Origin: Verrucomicrobiota bacterium
GTDB lineage: Bacteria; Verrucomicrobiota; Verrucomicrobiia; Verrucomicrobiales; Akkermansiaceae
Assembly (NCBI GenBank): GCA_017301995.1
Contig: JAFLEH010000042.1
Span: forward strand, 1 to 44,013
Direction of reading: 5' to 3'
Length of the DNA stretch: 44,013 bases
Part shown: piece after piece, positions 8,124 to 16,065 of the stretch
How the letters are laid out: the number at the start of each line of letters is the position of its first letter
How positions within the stretch are numbered: position 1 is the stretch's first letter
Made by a program: the position numbers and the translations under genes
Notes under the pieces: model-generated
Told to the model about the DNA's origin: nothing
The model's input: only the letters and a program-made list of their open reading frames with translations
Database searches by the model: none

Positions 8124-8266
8124 GCGCGGAGTGGAGCAGGAAAATCCGGGAAGATAAACAGGGAAAATCGGGAACGCGGGAAACGCGTTGGCGCGCCGGG
8201 TTTCCGCCCGCGGTCTAACATAGATGGTTTTCCGCGACCGGACTTGCATCGGCGGAAGGACGTGGC

Positions 8267-8989
8267 ATGGTCCGCGGCATGATGTTACGCGCCATATTCG
8301 CCGTTTCCGTGCTTTCCGGGTTGCTGGTTTCCTGCGCGCCGTCGGGGCGTGACTATTGGGGTCACCGGCCCGGGCCGCGCGGGTTTCGCACGGTGATATT
8401 GGACGCCGGGCACGGCGGCAAAGACGACGGAGCCACCAGTTCCACCACCGGCCAGCGGGAAAAGGATCTAACACTGGATATGGTGAAACGGATCCGGGCC
8501 GAACTCGGCGGCGGATTCCGCACCGTGCTGATGCGGTCGGACGACACTTTCATCGACCTCGACGATCGGGTGCGGCGAACCCACCGCTACGGCGACGCCG
8601 TGGTGGTTAGCGTGCATTTCAACAGCAGCGCGTCGCACATCCGCGGGCCGGAAACGTATTATTGGCGGGTGGATTCGCACGGCCTGGCGGTGCGGTTGCA
8701 GCGTGCGATGGCCGCAACCAGCCCGGCCGAGGAAGGAAACCGCGGGTTGGTGCGGCGACGCCTGCGGCTCACCCGCAACCCGGAGATCCCCTGCGTGCTG
8801 ATCGAATGCGGCTATATCAGCAATCCCTCGGAAGCCCGGCTGATCGCCGATGCCGGATACCGCCAAGCGCTCGCCAAGTCGATCGCCAGCGCGATCCGCG
8901 AGCAGTCCGCCCGCGGCGACGCGGGAACCGGTCCCCTGCCCGAGCCTATCAATTCCCCGCCCAGCCGTCCCACCGACGCGAGGGAGTGA
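8267..8989 (+). CDS. N-acetylmuramoyl-L-alanine amidase (Amidase_3), lipoprotein
   Basis: The 240-residue enzyme cleaves the amide bond between MurNAc and the peptide stem of peptidoglycan. The N-terminus has a lipoprotein signal with a VSC lipobox near residue 23. The Amidase_3 fold shows its zinc ligands in order: His in LDAGHGGKDDG, Glu in QREKDL, His in VSVHFNSS, and the catalytic Glu in VLIECGYISN. Length fits a single catalytic domain without a cell-wall-binding module, so the lipid anchor would hold it in the outer membrane or periplasm. Starts at 8279 and 8282 are equally possible and would only shorten the n-region. It converges on thrC with a 66-base gap. Family call firm. Confidence 0.92.
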   Translation: MVRGMMLRAIFAVSVLSGLLVSCAPSGRDYWGHRPGPRGFRTVILDAGHGGKDDGATSSTTGQREKDLTLDMVKRIRAELGGGFRTVLMRSDDTFIDLDDRVRRTHRYGDAVVVSVHFNSSASHIRGPETYYWRVDSHGLAVRLQRAMAATSPAEEGNRGLVRRRLRLTRNPEIPCVLIECGYISNPSEARLIADAGYRQALAKSIASAIREQSARGDAGTGPLPEPINSPPSRPTDARE

Positions 8990-9000
8990 GGGGCGGCGGC

Positions 9001-9025
9001 TATCGGTTGTCCGGTATCGGTTGTC
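9001..9025. repeat. Short tandem repeat between convergent genes
   Basis: TATCGGTTGTC occurs at 9001-9011 and 9015-9025. A related GATCGGTTGTC occurs at 29-39. It looks like remnant intergenic repeat sequence. Confidence 0.4.
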
Positions 9026-9055
9026 AGTGGGCTTCGCGCGCCGCTACGCTGGCGT

Positions 9056-10357
9056 TCACGCCGTTTCCATCAGCCAGGATAGAAACGTGGCCTCGTCGGC
9101 GGGCATCGGCAGCGCCTGTTTTTCGAGGTTGGCCAGACACGCGAGGCGTTCGGGGATTTCCACGTGTCCCGCTCCCAGCGCGCGGTCCATGACTTCCGGA
9201 AACTTCGCGGGGTGGGCTGTTTCCAGGATGATCGCGGTGGTTTCCGGATGGAGTTCCAGCCAGCGGTTGGCGGCGTGCCAGCCCACCGCGCCGTGCGGAT
9301 CGAGCTGATAGCCGTGCGCGGCGGACACCGCGCGGATGGTGTCGAGCGTTTCGTCGTCGCTCACGGAAAACGCGGCCACGCGATCGGCCATCGCCGCGGC
9401 CTGGTGGCCGAAAATCTCCCGCATCCGGGCGAAGTTCGAGGGCGCGCCGACATCCATCGCGTTGGACAGGGTGGCCACGCTGGGGCGCGGCTGATAGGTT
9501 CCGCCCGCCAGATAGGGCGAGAGCGTGTCATTGCGGTTGAGCGCGGCCACGAAACGGTTCACCCGCAGGCCCATCCGCTCCGCCAGCAGGCCGGCGGTGA
9601 TGTTGCCCAAATTGCCGGACGGCACCACGAACACCGCTTCCGCGTCCGGCGGCAGCATCCTCATGCTATGGATGTAGTAGAAACTCTGCGGGACCAGCCG
9701 CGCGATGTTGATCGAGTTGGCGGAGGTCAGCCGGCGCCGCGCGTTGACCGCCGGATCCGGCAGCGCGGCTTTCACCAGCCGCTGGCAGTCGTCGAAGGTG
9801 CCGTCCACCTCCAGCGCGGTGATGTTTCCGCCGAGAGTGGTGAGTTGTTTTTCCTGAAGCCCGCTGACCTTTCCTTTCGGATAGAGGATGACCACGCGGA
9901 TCCCCTCCACGCCATGGAACGCGTGGGCCACCGCGCCGCCGGTGTCGCCGGAGGTGGCCACTAGGACGGTTAGACCACCCGCATCGTCGCCGGAGAGCCA
10001 CCCCATCAGCCGCGCCATGAACCGCGCGCCGAAATCCTTGAACGCCAGCGTGGGACCGTGGAAAAGCTCCAGCACATGCCGCCGCTCCGCCACCGGCACC
10101 AGCGGCGCGTCGAACGAAACCGCATCGCGTGTCAGCGCGGCCAGCGTATCCGCCGGCACATCGCCGCCGAAGAACGCCTCCGCCACCCTAACTCCGATTT
10201 CCGCGAACGGCAGATCGCGCCATTCGCTCCAGAACGCGACGTCCAGCGCGGGCAGCCGCTCTGGCAGATAGAGTCCGTTGTCCGGCGGCAGAGAGTCCAG
10301 CACCGCTTCCTTGAGCGATACGCGCCGCGTCCCGTCGTTCGTGCTGAAATAGCGCAT
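9056..10357 (-). CDS. thrC: Threonine synthase
   Basis: Converts O-phosphohomoserine to threonine with pyridoxal phosphate. The 433-residue product starts MRYFSTNDGTRRVSLKEAVL, matching the usual start of the family, and the pyridoxal-binding lysine lies in GPTLAFKDFGARF. The ATSGDTGGAVAHAF motif and the phosphate-binding VPSGNLGNITAG loop are intact. Length agrees with bacterial ThrC (about 430). An ATG at 10381 would add eight residues and overlap the thrB stop; 10357 is preferred by alignment. It follows homoserine kinase by ten bases, so the two last steps of threonine synthesis are co-transcribed. Confidence 0.95.
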   Translation of the reverse strand: MRYFSTNDGTRRVSLKEAVLDSLPPDNGLYLPERLPALDVAFWSEWRDLPFAEIGVRVAEAFFGGDVPADTLAALTRDAVSFDAPLVPVAERRHVLELFHGPTLAFKDFGARFMARLMGWLSGDDAGGLTVLVATSGDTGGAVAHAFHGVEGIRVVILYPKGKVSGLQEKQLTTLGGNITALEVDGTFDDCQRLVKAALPDPAVNARRRLTSANSINIARLVPQSFYYIHSMRMLPPDAEAVFVVPSGNLGNITAGLLAERMGLRVNRFVAALNRNDTLSPYLAGGTYQPRPSVATLSNAMDVGAPSNFARMREIFGHQAAAMADRVAAFSVSDDETLDTIRAVSAAHGYQLDPHGAVGWHAANRWLELHPETTAIILETAHPAKFPEVMDRALGAGHVEIPERLACLANLEKQALPMPADEATFLSWLMETA

Positions 10358-10367
10358 GACCGGATGG

Positions 10368-11315
10368 TTAGGATATGACATGCACGCCATGCGGATTGAT
10401 CCGCGAGACATACACCTGGTTTCCCATCGGGACCGACGAAAACACCCTGGAGATCGCCTCGCCCGCCTTGCGCGCCGTTTCCTCGCCCTCGCACAGCGCG
10501 AACACGCTGGGACCCGCGCCGGAAATCGAAAAACCCAGCGCGCCGGAGCCGATCGCCGCCCGCTTGGCCCGATAGAAATCCGGGATGAGCTTCTGCCGCC
10601 GCGGCTCGGCGATCACGTCGTGGATTGAGCGGCTGATCAGCCCGTAGTCGCTCTGGATCAGCCCGCACAGCAGGCCGCCGAGGTTGCCGATCTGCTGGGT
10701 GGCGTTGACCAGCGGGATGTCGGAGGGCAGGATCTGGCGCGCTACTTTGGTTAGAATCTCGATATCCGGATGGACCACCGCGGCCCACAGGTTTTCCGGG
10801 GCGGGGATCGATGCCACATCCAGTTCGTCGTTGGACCGGATGAACACGATCCCGCCCAGCAGACACGGTGCCACGTTGTCGGCGTGCCACGCGCCGTCGG
10901 CGGAAGCTTCGCCCGCCATCGCGAAGGGCAGGAGCTGGCGTTTCGTGAGCGGTTCGCCGATCAGCGTGTTGACCGCGAACGCCCCGGCCACGGCACTGGC
11001 CGCGGAGGACCCGAGCCCGCTGCCGAAGGGCATTTTCTTGTGAATTTCCATTTCCACGCCACGATCGCTCATTCCGAGATGGCGCAACAGGTCCAGCGCC
11101 GCCACGCCGGCGGTGTTTTGGGAGGGTTCGAGCGGCAGTTTGCCGTCGTCGCCGGTGATTTTGGTAATCCGCAGGCCCGGGGTTTCGGAGTGGCGGACGA
11201 CGACCTCGTCGCCCGGAGCATCGATGGCGAAGCCCAGCACGTCGTAACCGCAGGCGACATTGGCCACGGTGGCTGGGGCGAAAACACGGATTTCCTGGGG
11301 ATGTTTGGCTTTCAT
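10368..11315 (-). CDS. thrB: Homoserine kinase
   Basis: Phosphorylates homoserine to O-phosphohomoserine, the substrate of the neighbouring threonine synthase. The 315-residue product has the GHMP-kinase architecture: an N-terminal APATVANVACGYDVLGFA segment, the ATP-binding loop PFGSGLGSSAA at residues 96-106, and the C-terminal SGAGPSVFAL motif. Length equals E. coli ThrB (310). The ATG at 11315 is fixed by the conserved start; the much longer open frame upstream is the shadow of the CPBP gene. The leader between it and the CPBP gene is 107 bases. Confidence 0.95.
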   Translation of the reverse strand: MKAKHPQEIRVFAPATVANVACGYDVLGFAIDAPGDEVVVRHSETPGLRITKITGDDGKLPLEPSQNTAGVAALDLLRHLGMSDRGVEMEIHKKMPFGSGLGSSAASAVAGAFAVNTLIGEPLTKRQLLPFAMAGEASADGAWHADNVAPCLLGGIVFIRSNDELDVASIPAPENLWAAVVHPDIEILTKVARQILPSDIPLVNATQQIGNLGGLLCGLIQSDYGLISRSIHDVIAEPRRQKLIPDFYRAKRAAIGSGALGFSISGAGPSVFALCEGEETARKAGEAISRVFSSVPMGNQVYVSRINPHGVHVIS

Positions 11316-11422
11316 GGGAGAGACCCGCGCCGGGGCTTTCCACCCGCCGCAGGACGGCCACTGTGGCGGCCCGCCACCCCCAACACAAGAGAAAACCGGG
11401 TTAATCGGGACACGTCGCAATT

Positions 11423-12472
11423 TCAATTCCGGGTGTCCGGAAAGTGCCGCCACCGCAGCAACAAATGGCACAGCCCGGCGGTAATCCCCAACATCGCCAG
11501 CGGCAGAATCCCCGACCGCAGGCTGTCGCCCACCAGCAACGGATCCACCGGCCCGTCGGCCAACCGGTAGTGTGTCAGGTGATAGAGCTTGAACGCCGCC
11601 ACCCAACCGCAATGCAGCCCCATCGAAAGCCCCAGCGAACCCGTGCGGACCCGCGCGCCGGCGAGCACAAGGCCCACCCCGGCAAGCGTTAGAAAATCGG
11701 CCACGAAAAACCGCGGATCGGTATAGTGAAGCAGCATCGCTCCCAACAACTCGAACCCCGCAAACGGCGATGTCGGATCCGCGATCACGTAGCCGGGAGC
11801 CGGACTGAGGAAATGCATCACCGCGAACACCAGCGACGATCCGAGGCAGGCCGCCCACGGCCGCGCCACCCGCAGCCAGAGCCCGAGCAAAAGCCCACGA
11901 AACACGGTTTCCTCCACCACCGAAGCGCCCATCGCGGGAAACACCGCCTTGGTCAGCGCCTTGCCAAACGTCAGTTTCACACCCGATCCGGCGAAGGCTC
12001 CCACCTCCGCCAGCACCAAACCGAGGCACCACACGAGCCCCCCCGCGATCACCGCGCCGCCCAGCCACAAGACCGCGTTCCGCCACCAGACTTGCACCGG
12101 CCTAACCGGCAGAGCCATGCCAGCCGCCAAACGCTCCAGCCGCAGCGTCCTCATCCGCCGCATCATCACCGGCACCAGCACCAGCGCGCATAGCAGCAAA
12201 CATCGGTTGTAATACCGGCCGAATCCCGCCCTGCCGGACGCGCTCGCCAGCCAACCTATCAGCCCGCCCGCGTCATCCGCCACCACCCCGGCGAAATGCT
12301 TTCCCCCGAGGTAGAGCCAAGGCACCACCGCGGCCGCAAGCAGCACCGATGCCACCACCCACAGCAGCACCGCACCAGCCTCGGATCGGAAAAATCGCGT
12401 CACGCGGCGAGCTTGTGCCGCATTCCGCGCGCGATGTCCAGCGACCGATACGGGAAATCCCGCGCGGATCAT
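11423..12472 (-). CDS. CPBP-family (CAAX-like) intramembrane metalloprotease
   Basis: The 349-residue multi-pass membrane protein carries the three CPBP motifs: VVEETVFRGLLLG (the glutamate pair and Arg), FAVMHF with the first His, and MGLHCGW with the last His. At least seven hydrophobic segments surround them. Bacterial members process peptides, bacteriocin-like substrates or prenyl-type proteins; the substrate here is unknown. Start choice: the ATG at 12472 overlaps the upstream ydcF-like stop as ATGA, favouring translational coupling. A GTG at 12403 just before the first hydrophobic segment would give a more typical N-terminus. It lies between a ydcF-like gene and thrB, all on one strand. 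Confidence 0.88.
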   Translation of the reverse strand: MIRAGFPVSVAGHRARNAAQARRVTRFFRSEAGAVLLWVVASVLLAAAVVPWLYLGGKHFAGVVADDAGGLIGWLASASGRAGFGRYYNRCLLLCALVLVPVMMRRMRTLRLERLAAGMALPVRPVQVWWRNAVLWLGGAVIAGGLVWCLGLVLAEVGAFAGSGVKLTFGKALTKAVFPAMGASVVEETVFRGLLLGLWLRVARPWAACLGSSLVFAVMHFLSPAPGYVIADPTSPFAGFELLGAMLLHYTDPRFFVADFLTLAGVGLVLAGARVRTGSLGLSMGLHCGWVAAFKLYHLTHYRLADGPVDPLLVGDSLRSGILPLAMLGITAGLCHLLLRWRHFPDTRN

Positions 12473-13293
12473 CCGCCGGCCGCGCCTAGCAGCTCCCACA
12501 GCGCCTTTTGCACGTATTGGAAACCCCGTGCCTGCGGAATGGCATACATCGCCACCGGCGGCACCGGTGTGGATAGAAAATCCGCCGGCACGGGGACCAT
12601 CTCCCACTTTTCCTCCGCACACAGCCGTTCGACCCGCCGCAGATGCCACGCCGACGAGCACACGCCCACCCGTTTCCATCCGTGCGCCTCCGCCATCCGC
12701 CTGAACGCGCGGATCTCCTCACGCGTGGTGCGGGGCTCGTCCGACCGGAGGATCGCGGATTCCGGGATCCCCATCGCACGCCACACCAGCGCCGTGTCCT
12801 CCGCGAGCGAACGCGAACCCTCGGCGGCGGTGACGTTCATTCCGCTCGCCACCAGCAGCGGCGTTTTGCCCTCGGAAAACAGCCGTGCCGGGACCAGCAG
12901 ACGGTCGCCCGCCGGACCGAGCTGCGCCTTGCCTCCCGGCGTGGCCGATGTTCCGCCGCCCAACACGCACACCGCATCGAACCGCCCGCCATCCGTCCGC
13001 GCCAGATAGGGTGCCTCCAGCCGCCGCACCATCCACGCGCCCAACCACACATTCCCCGCCGCCGTGTGGGCCACCAGCGCCAGAATCGCCAGCGCCCGCG
13101 GCCACCGCCGCAACCCCGGCCACGCCGAAAGGGCGATCAACCCCAGCCATACCGCCCCGGACGGCAACACCAGCAGCGCCAACACTTTCTTCGCCACCAG
13201 ACCCGAAGGCATCGCCCACCCCAACAAAACCACCACGGCCAACACCGGAGCCAGCACCCCCCGCGCGGATCGGAAACGATCGGAAATCCTCAT
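12469..13293 (-). CDS. YdcF family protein (DUF218)
   Basis: The 274-residue product has two or three N-terminal membrane helices (about residues 12-85), then the DUF218 domain. The domain starts DAVCVLGGG and continues with a GDRLLVPARLFSEGKTPLLV stretch, SLAEDTALVWRAMGIPESAI, the TTREEI motif and SSAWHLRR near the end. The family includes ElyC and SanA of E. coli, which act in envelope polysaccharide or peptidoglycan precursor handling. The stop overlaps the CPBP start by four bases. In the same frame, 22 further codons run to a second TGA that overlaps the alternative GTG start of the CPBP gene. The promoter would lie in the repeat-filled region upstream. Confidence 0.88.
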   Translation of the reverse strand: MRISDRFRSARGVLAPVLAVVVLLGWAMPSGLVAKKVLALLVLPSGAVWLGLIALSAWPGLRRWPRALAILALVAHTAAGNVWLGAWMVRRLEAPYLARTDGGRFDAVCVLGGGTSATPGGKAQLGPAGDRLLVPARLFSEGKTPLLVASGMNVTAAEGSRSLAEDTALVWRAMGIPESAILRSDEPRTTREEIRAFRRMAEAHGWKRVGVCSSAWHLRRVERLCAEEKWEMVPVPADFLSTPVPPVAMYAIPQARGFQYVQKALWELLGAAGG

Positions 13294-13355
13294 GCGCCGA
13301 TACCTGACGGAAATGGCGGCGGATGGCGATCAAAAAGGAGGGATCTACCATCTCC

Positions 13356-13463
13356 CAGCCTCGGGACATAAGTGCGACGGTCATAGACGCGCCGCTACAT
13401 TGCGAATGAACCGCCTGTGGCGGCGCTCGGCGAGCGTCGATGCCGATGAAGAGCGGGAAATCC
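13356..13463. repeat. 108-bp REP-like repeat, copy 1
   Basis: Shares its 108-bp length and almost all bases with copy 2 at 13493-13600. The strongest identity is over 13371-13463, with four differences. At 13370-13399 it carries AAGTGCGACGGTC, then AGAC, then CGCCGCTACA, the same series of blocks found in the palindrome inside the kinase gene at 28232-28303. Confidence 0.8.
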
Positions 13464-13492
13464 CTATCATTCACGGCGTCACGGGCGTTTTT

Positions 13493-13600
13493 CAGCCTCA
13501 GGGCCAAAGTGCGACGGTCATAGACGCGCCGCCACAATGCGAATGAACCGCTTGTGGCGGCGCTCTGCGAGCGTCGATGCCGATGAAGAGCGGGAAATCC
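13493..13600. repeat. 108-bp REP-like repeat, copy 2
   Basis: Second copy at a period of 137 bases. The pair fills the 360-base region between the ydcF-like gene and the plus-strand gene at 13654. No gene is apparent between 13294 and 13653; minus-strand open frames across it are repeat translations. Confidence 0.8.
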
Positions 13601-13653
13601 ACCCATTCGGGGGATGAAATCCTAAGCAATCCGGTCCGTAGTACACCCCTCCG

Positions 13654-15825
13654 ATGAATCCCCGCCACCTGTCATCCGCCCTGCTTGCGCTGCTTCCCGC
13701 GATTTCCGTGGCCGAGCTTCCCCCGCCGTTTCCAAAGGACCCGGCGCAGACGTTGGAGCGGACCTGCTTCCAAACCTCGCGCCCGTGGAGCCCTCAGGGA
13801 AATCTCCGCTCGGATGTGGCGCTGGTCTATGGCATCGACAAATCCCTGCCGGAACGCGTCGCCGGCTGGCGCGACCGCGGCTACCGGGTCCATCTCATGA
13901 CCGGCGTGGCATGGGGCGAATACCAGGACTACCTCTACGGCCGCTTCGACGGCGTGAACCACGTGGACAACGCCCAGACCGACCGCAACGGCAACAAGAT
14001 CAGCCACGGCGGCGATGTCTATTATATGTCTCCGGCGGAAAATTACGGTAAATTCCTATGTGTCGGCGTGCAGCGCGGACTCGATGCCGGAGTGGAGGCG
14101 GTCCACCTCGAGGAACCCGAGTTCTGGGCCCGCGCCGGCTATTCCGAGGGCTTCAAGCGCGAATGGCAGGCGTTCTATCACGAACCCTGGCAGGCGCCCC
14201 ACACCAGCGCGGACGCCCAGTGGCGCGCCTCGAAACTGAAATACTTTCTCTATCGGCGGGCGCTCCAGCAGGTGTTCGACCATGTCCAGGCGTTCAACCG
14301 CCGGACCGGAAAGAAAGTCCGCTGCTACGTGCCCACCCACAGCCTGATCAACTACGCCCACTGGTGCATCGTCAGCCCGCAGTCGAGTCTGGCCATGCTC
14401 AACGGTTGCGACGGCTACATCGCCCAGGTGTGGACCGGCACCGCCCGCACCCCCAACCATTTCCGGGGAAAACAGAAGGAACGCACCTTCGAAACCGCCT
14501 TCCTCGAATACGGAGCGATGCAGAATCTCGTTAGGGCGACCGGGCGCAGCGTGTGGTATCTGAACGATCCGATCGAGGACAACCCGCGCCACGATTGGAC
14601 CGACTACCGCACCAACTGGGAGTCCACGCTGGTCGCCTCCCTGCTCCAGCCGGATGTCTGGCAATACGAGGTCGCTCCATGGCCCGAACGCATTTTCGGC
14701 GGACGCTACCCGGCCAACGCGCCCCACGACCAACGCAAGCCGATCCCGCCGGAATACGCCACCGAACTGCAGGTGGTGATGAACACCCTCAACGACATGA
14801 AACAACCGTCCCACACCTGGGACTGCGGCACCCGCGGCATCGGCGTGCTGATCAGCGACTCGCTGATGTTCCAGCGCGAGCAACCCACCCCCAGCGATCC
14901 CAACATGGCGCAGTTCTACGGCCTCGCGCTGCCGTTGCTCAAACGCGGCATCCCCGTGACGCCGGTGCAGTTGGAAAACACCCCGTTGCCCGGATTTCTC
15001 GATTCCCAGAAACTGCTGCTCCTCACCTATCAGGGGCACAAGCCGCTGTCCGCCGCCGTCCATTCCGCCCTCGCCAAATGGGTGAAAAGCGGCGGCACGC
15101 TGGTGTTCGTGGACGACGACCGCGACCCCTACAACCACGTCCGCGAATGGTGGAACGACCAAGGGAAATCCCAACGCATTCCGCGCCAGCATCTCTTCGC
15201 CGAACTGGGAATCCGCGAGGATGCGGAAGCCGGAAAGCCCATCCGCTGCGGCAAGGGCGCGGTCGTCCGCGTGAACGAAAACCCGGTGAAATTCGCCCTC
15301 AGCGCGGAAGCCGACGCCAGACTAACCGAAATTGTGAGGGCCGCCGCCGAAAACGCCAAACTTCCCTGGAAGGAGACCAACCATCTGGTGCTGCGCCGCG
15401 GACCGTATTGGATCGGCGCCGGCTTGGACGAGTCGGTGGATGCCCCGCCCAAGGTCCTAACCGGAAGATTCATCAATCTCTTCGATCCCGCGCTGGGAGT
15501 GGTCACCAGCCGCACCCTCGATCCCGGATCGCGGAGTTTTCTGCTGGATCTGGACGCGGTCAAATCCCCCGCGCCGCGCGTGCTCGCCGCCGCCTGCAAA
15601 ACCCTGCCCCTCAAGGCGAAAAACGCAGCCCACGAATGGACCGTGGAAGGCATCACCGGCACCCCGGCGGTCGTCCTCATCAACGCCCCCAAGCCTCCGC
15701 GCGCGGTCTCACTCGACGGAACCCCCGTCACCGAATTCACCCATTCCGCCGATAACCAACTTCTCCACATCCGCTTCCCCAACGAAAGCCGCCCACGCGT
15801 GCTCAAGGTGGATTTCGGAAACTGA
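13654..15825 (+). CDS. Large secreted protein with glycoside-hydrolase-like and glutaminase-like domains
   Basis: The 723-residue product has a signal peptide (about 1-20, cleavage near SVAE). Its first 400 residues look like a TIM-barrel glycoside hydrolase: a beta strand ending LMTGVAWGEY, then AVHLEEPEFWARAGY with acidic residues in the position of a catalytic or sugar-contacting pair, RCYVPTHS, and GYIAQVWTGTAR. From about 400 a Rossmann-like segment (LLLLTYQGHKPLS, then WVKSGGTLVFVDDDRD) resembles the trimerisation domain of large beta-galactosidases. A small beta domain ends the protein. I do not recognise an exact family; a secreted carbohydrate-active enzyme is the best inference. Monocistronic in appearance. 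Confidence 0.7.
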   Translation: MNPRHLSSALLALLPAISVAELPPPFPKDPAQTLERTCFQTSRPWSPQGNLRSDVALVYGIDKSLPERVAGWRDRGYRVHLMTGVAWGEYQDYLYGRFDGVNHVDNAQTDRNGNKISHGGDVYYMSPAENYGKFLCVGVQRGLDAGVEAVHLEEPEFWARAGYSEGFKREWQAFYHEPWQAPHTSADAQWRASKLKYFLYRRALQQVFDHVQAFNRRTGKKVRCYVPTHSLINYAHWCIVSPQSSLAMLNGCDGYIAQVWTGTARTPNHFRGKQKERTFETAFLEYGAMQNLVRATGRSVWYLNDPIEDNPRHDWTDYRTNWESTLVASLLQPDVWQYEVAPWPERIFGGRYPANAPHDQRKPIPPEYATELQVVMNTLNDMKQPSHTWDCGTRGIGVLISDSLMFQREQPTPSDPNMAQFYGLALPLLKRGIPVTPVQLENTPLPGFLDSQKLLLLTYQGHKPLSAAVHSALAKWVKSGGTLVFVDDDRDPYNHVREWWNDQGKSQRIPRQHLFAELGIREDAEAGKPIRCGKGAVVRVNENPVKFALSAEADARLTEIVRAAAENAKLPWKETNHLVLRRGPYWIGAGLDESVDAPPKVLTGRFINLFDPALGVVTSRTLDPGSRSFLLDLDAVKSPAPRVLAAACKTLPLKAKNAAHEWTVEGITGTPAVVLINAPKPPRAVSLDGTPVTEFTHSADNQLLHIRFPNESRPRVLKVDFGN

Positions 15826-16065
15826 TCCGCCCCCGGATTTCATCCGCAAATCAAGAGACAGCGATCAAATCGGCGAGTGGCGGGATCCCGCTCTTCTTGG
15901 TGATCGCGTGCGGGGTGGCTTTTCGCCCAACTTTGCGCCGACGGCAGCGTTCCAAACCACGATCAGGTGCCGGCGCCGGGATTCGTGACCCGTATCGGAT
16001 ATCGGGTTGGCGGGCGATTTGTTTGCAATTCGCGCGGTTGGACGTACAATCGCGGGCATTCAGCC

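Noticed and set aside
8124..8474. Extended N-terminus of the U32 gene
   Set aside because: The extra 117 residues are Arg/Pro-rich, overlap the divergent amidase gene and precede the conserved start.
12719..13606. Minus-strand frame of 295 codons covering the 108-bp repeats
   Set aside because: Its N-terminal part is translated repeat sequence and the rest is the wrong frame of the ydcF-like gene.
15880..15891. GCGGGATCCCGC palindrome as terminator of the 13654-15825 gene
   Set aside because: Arms are only six bases with no loop space and no T-run.
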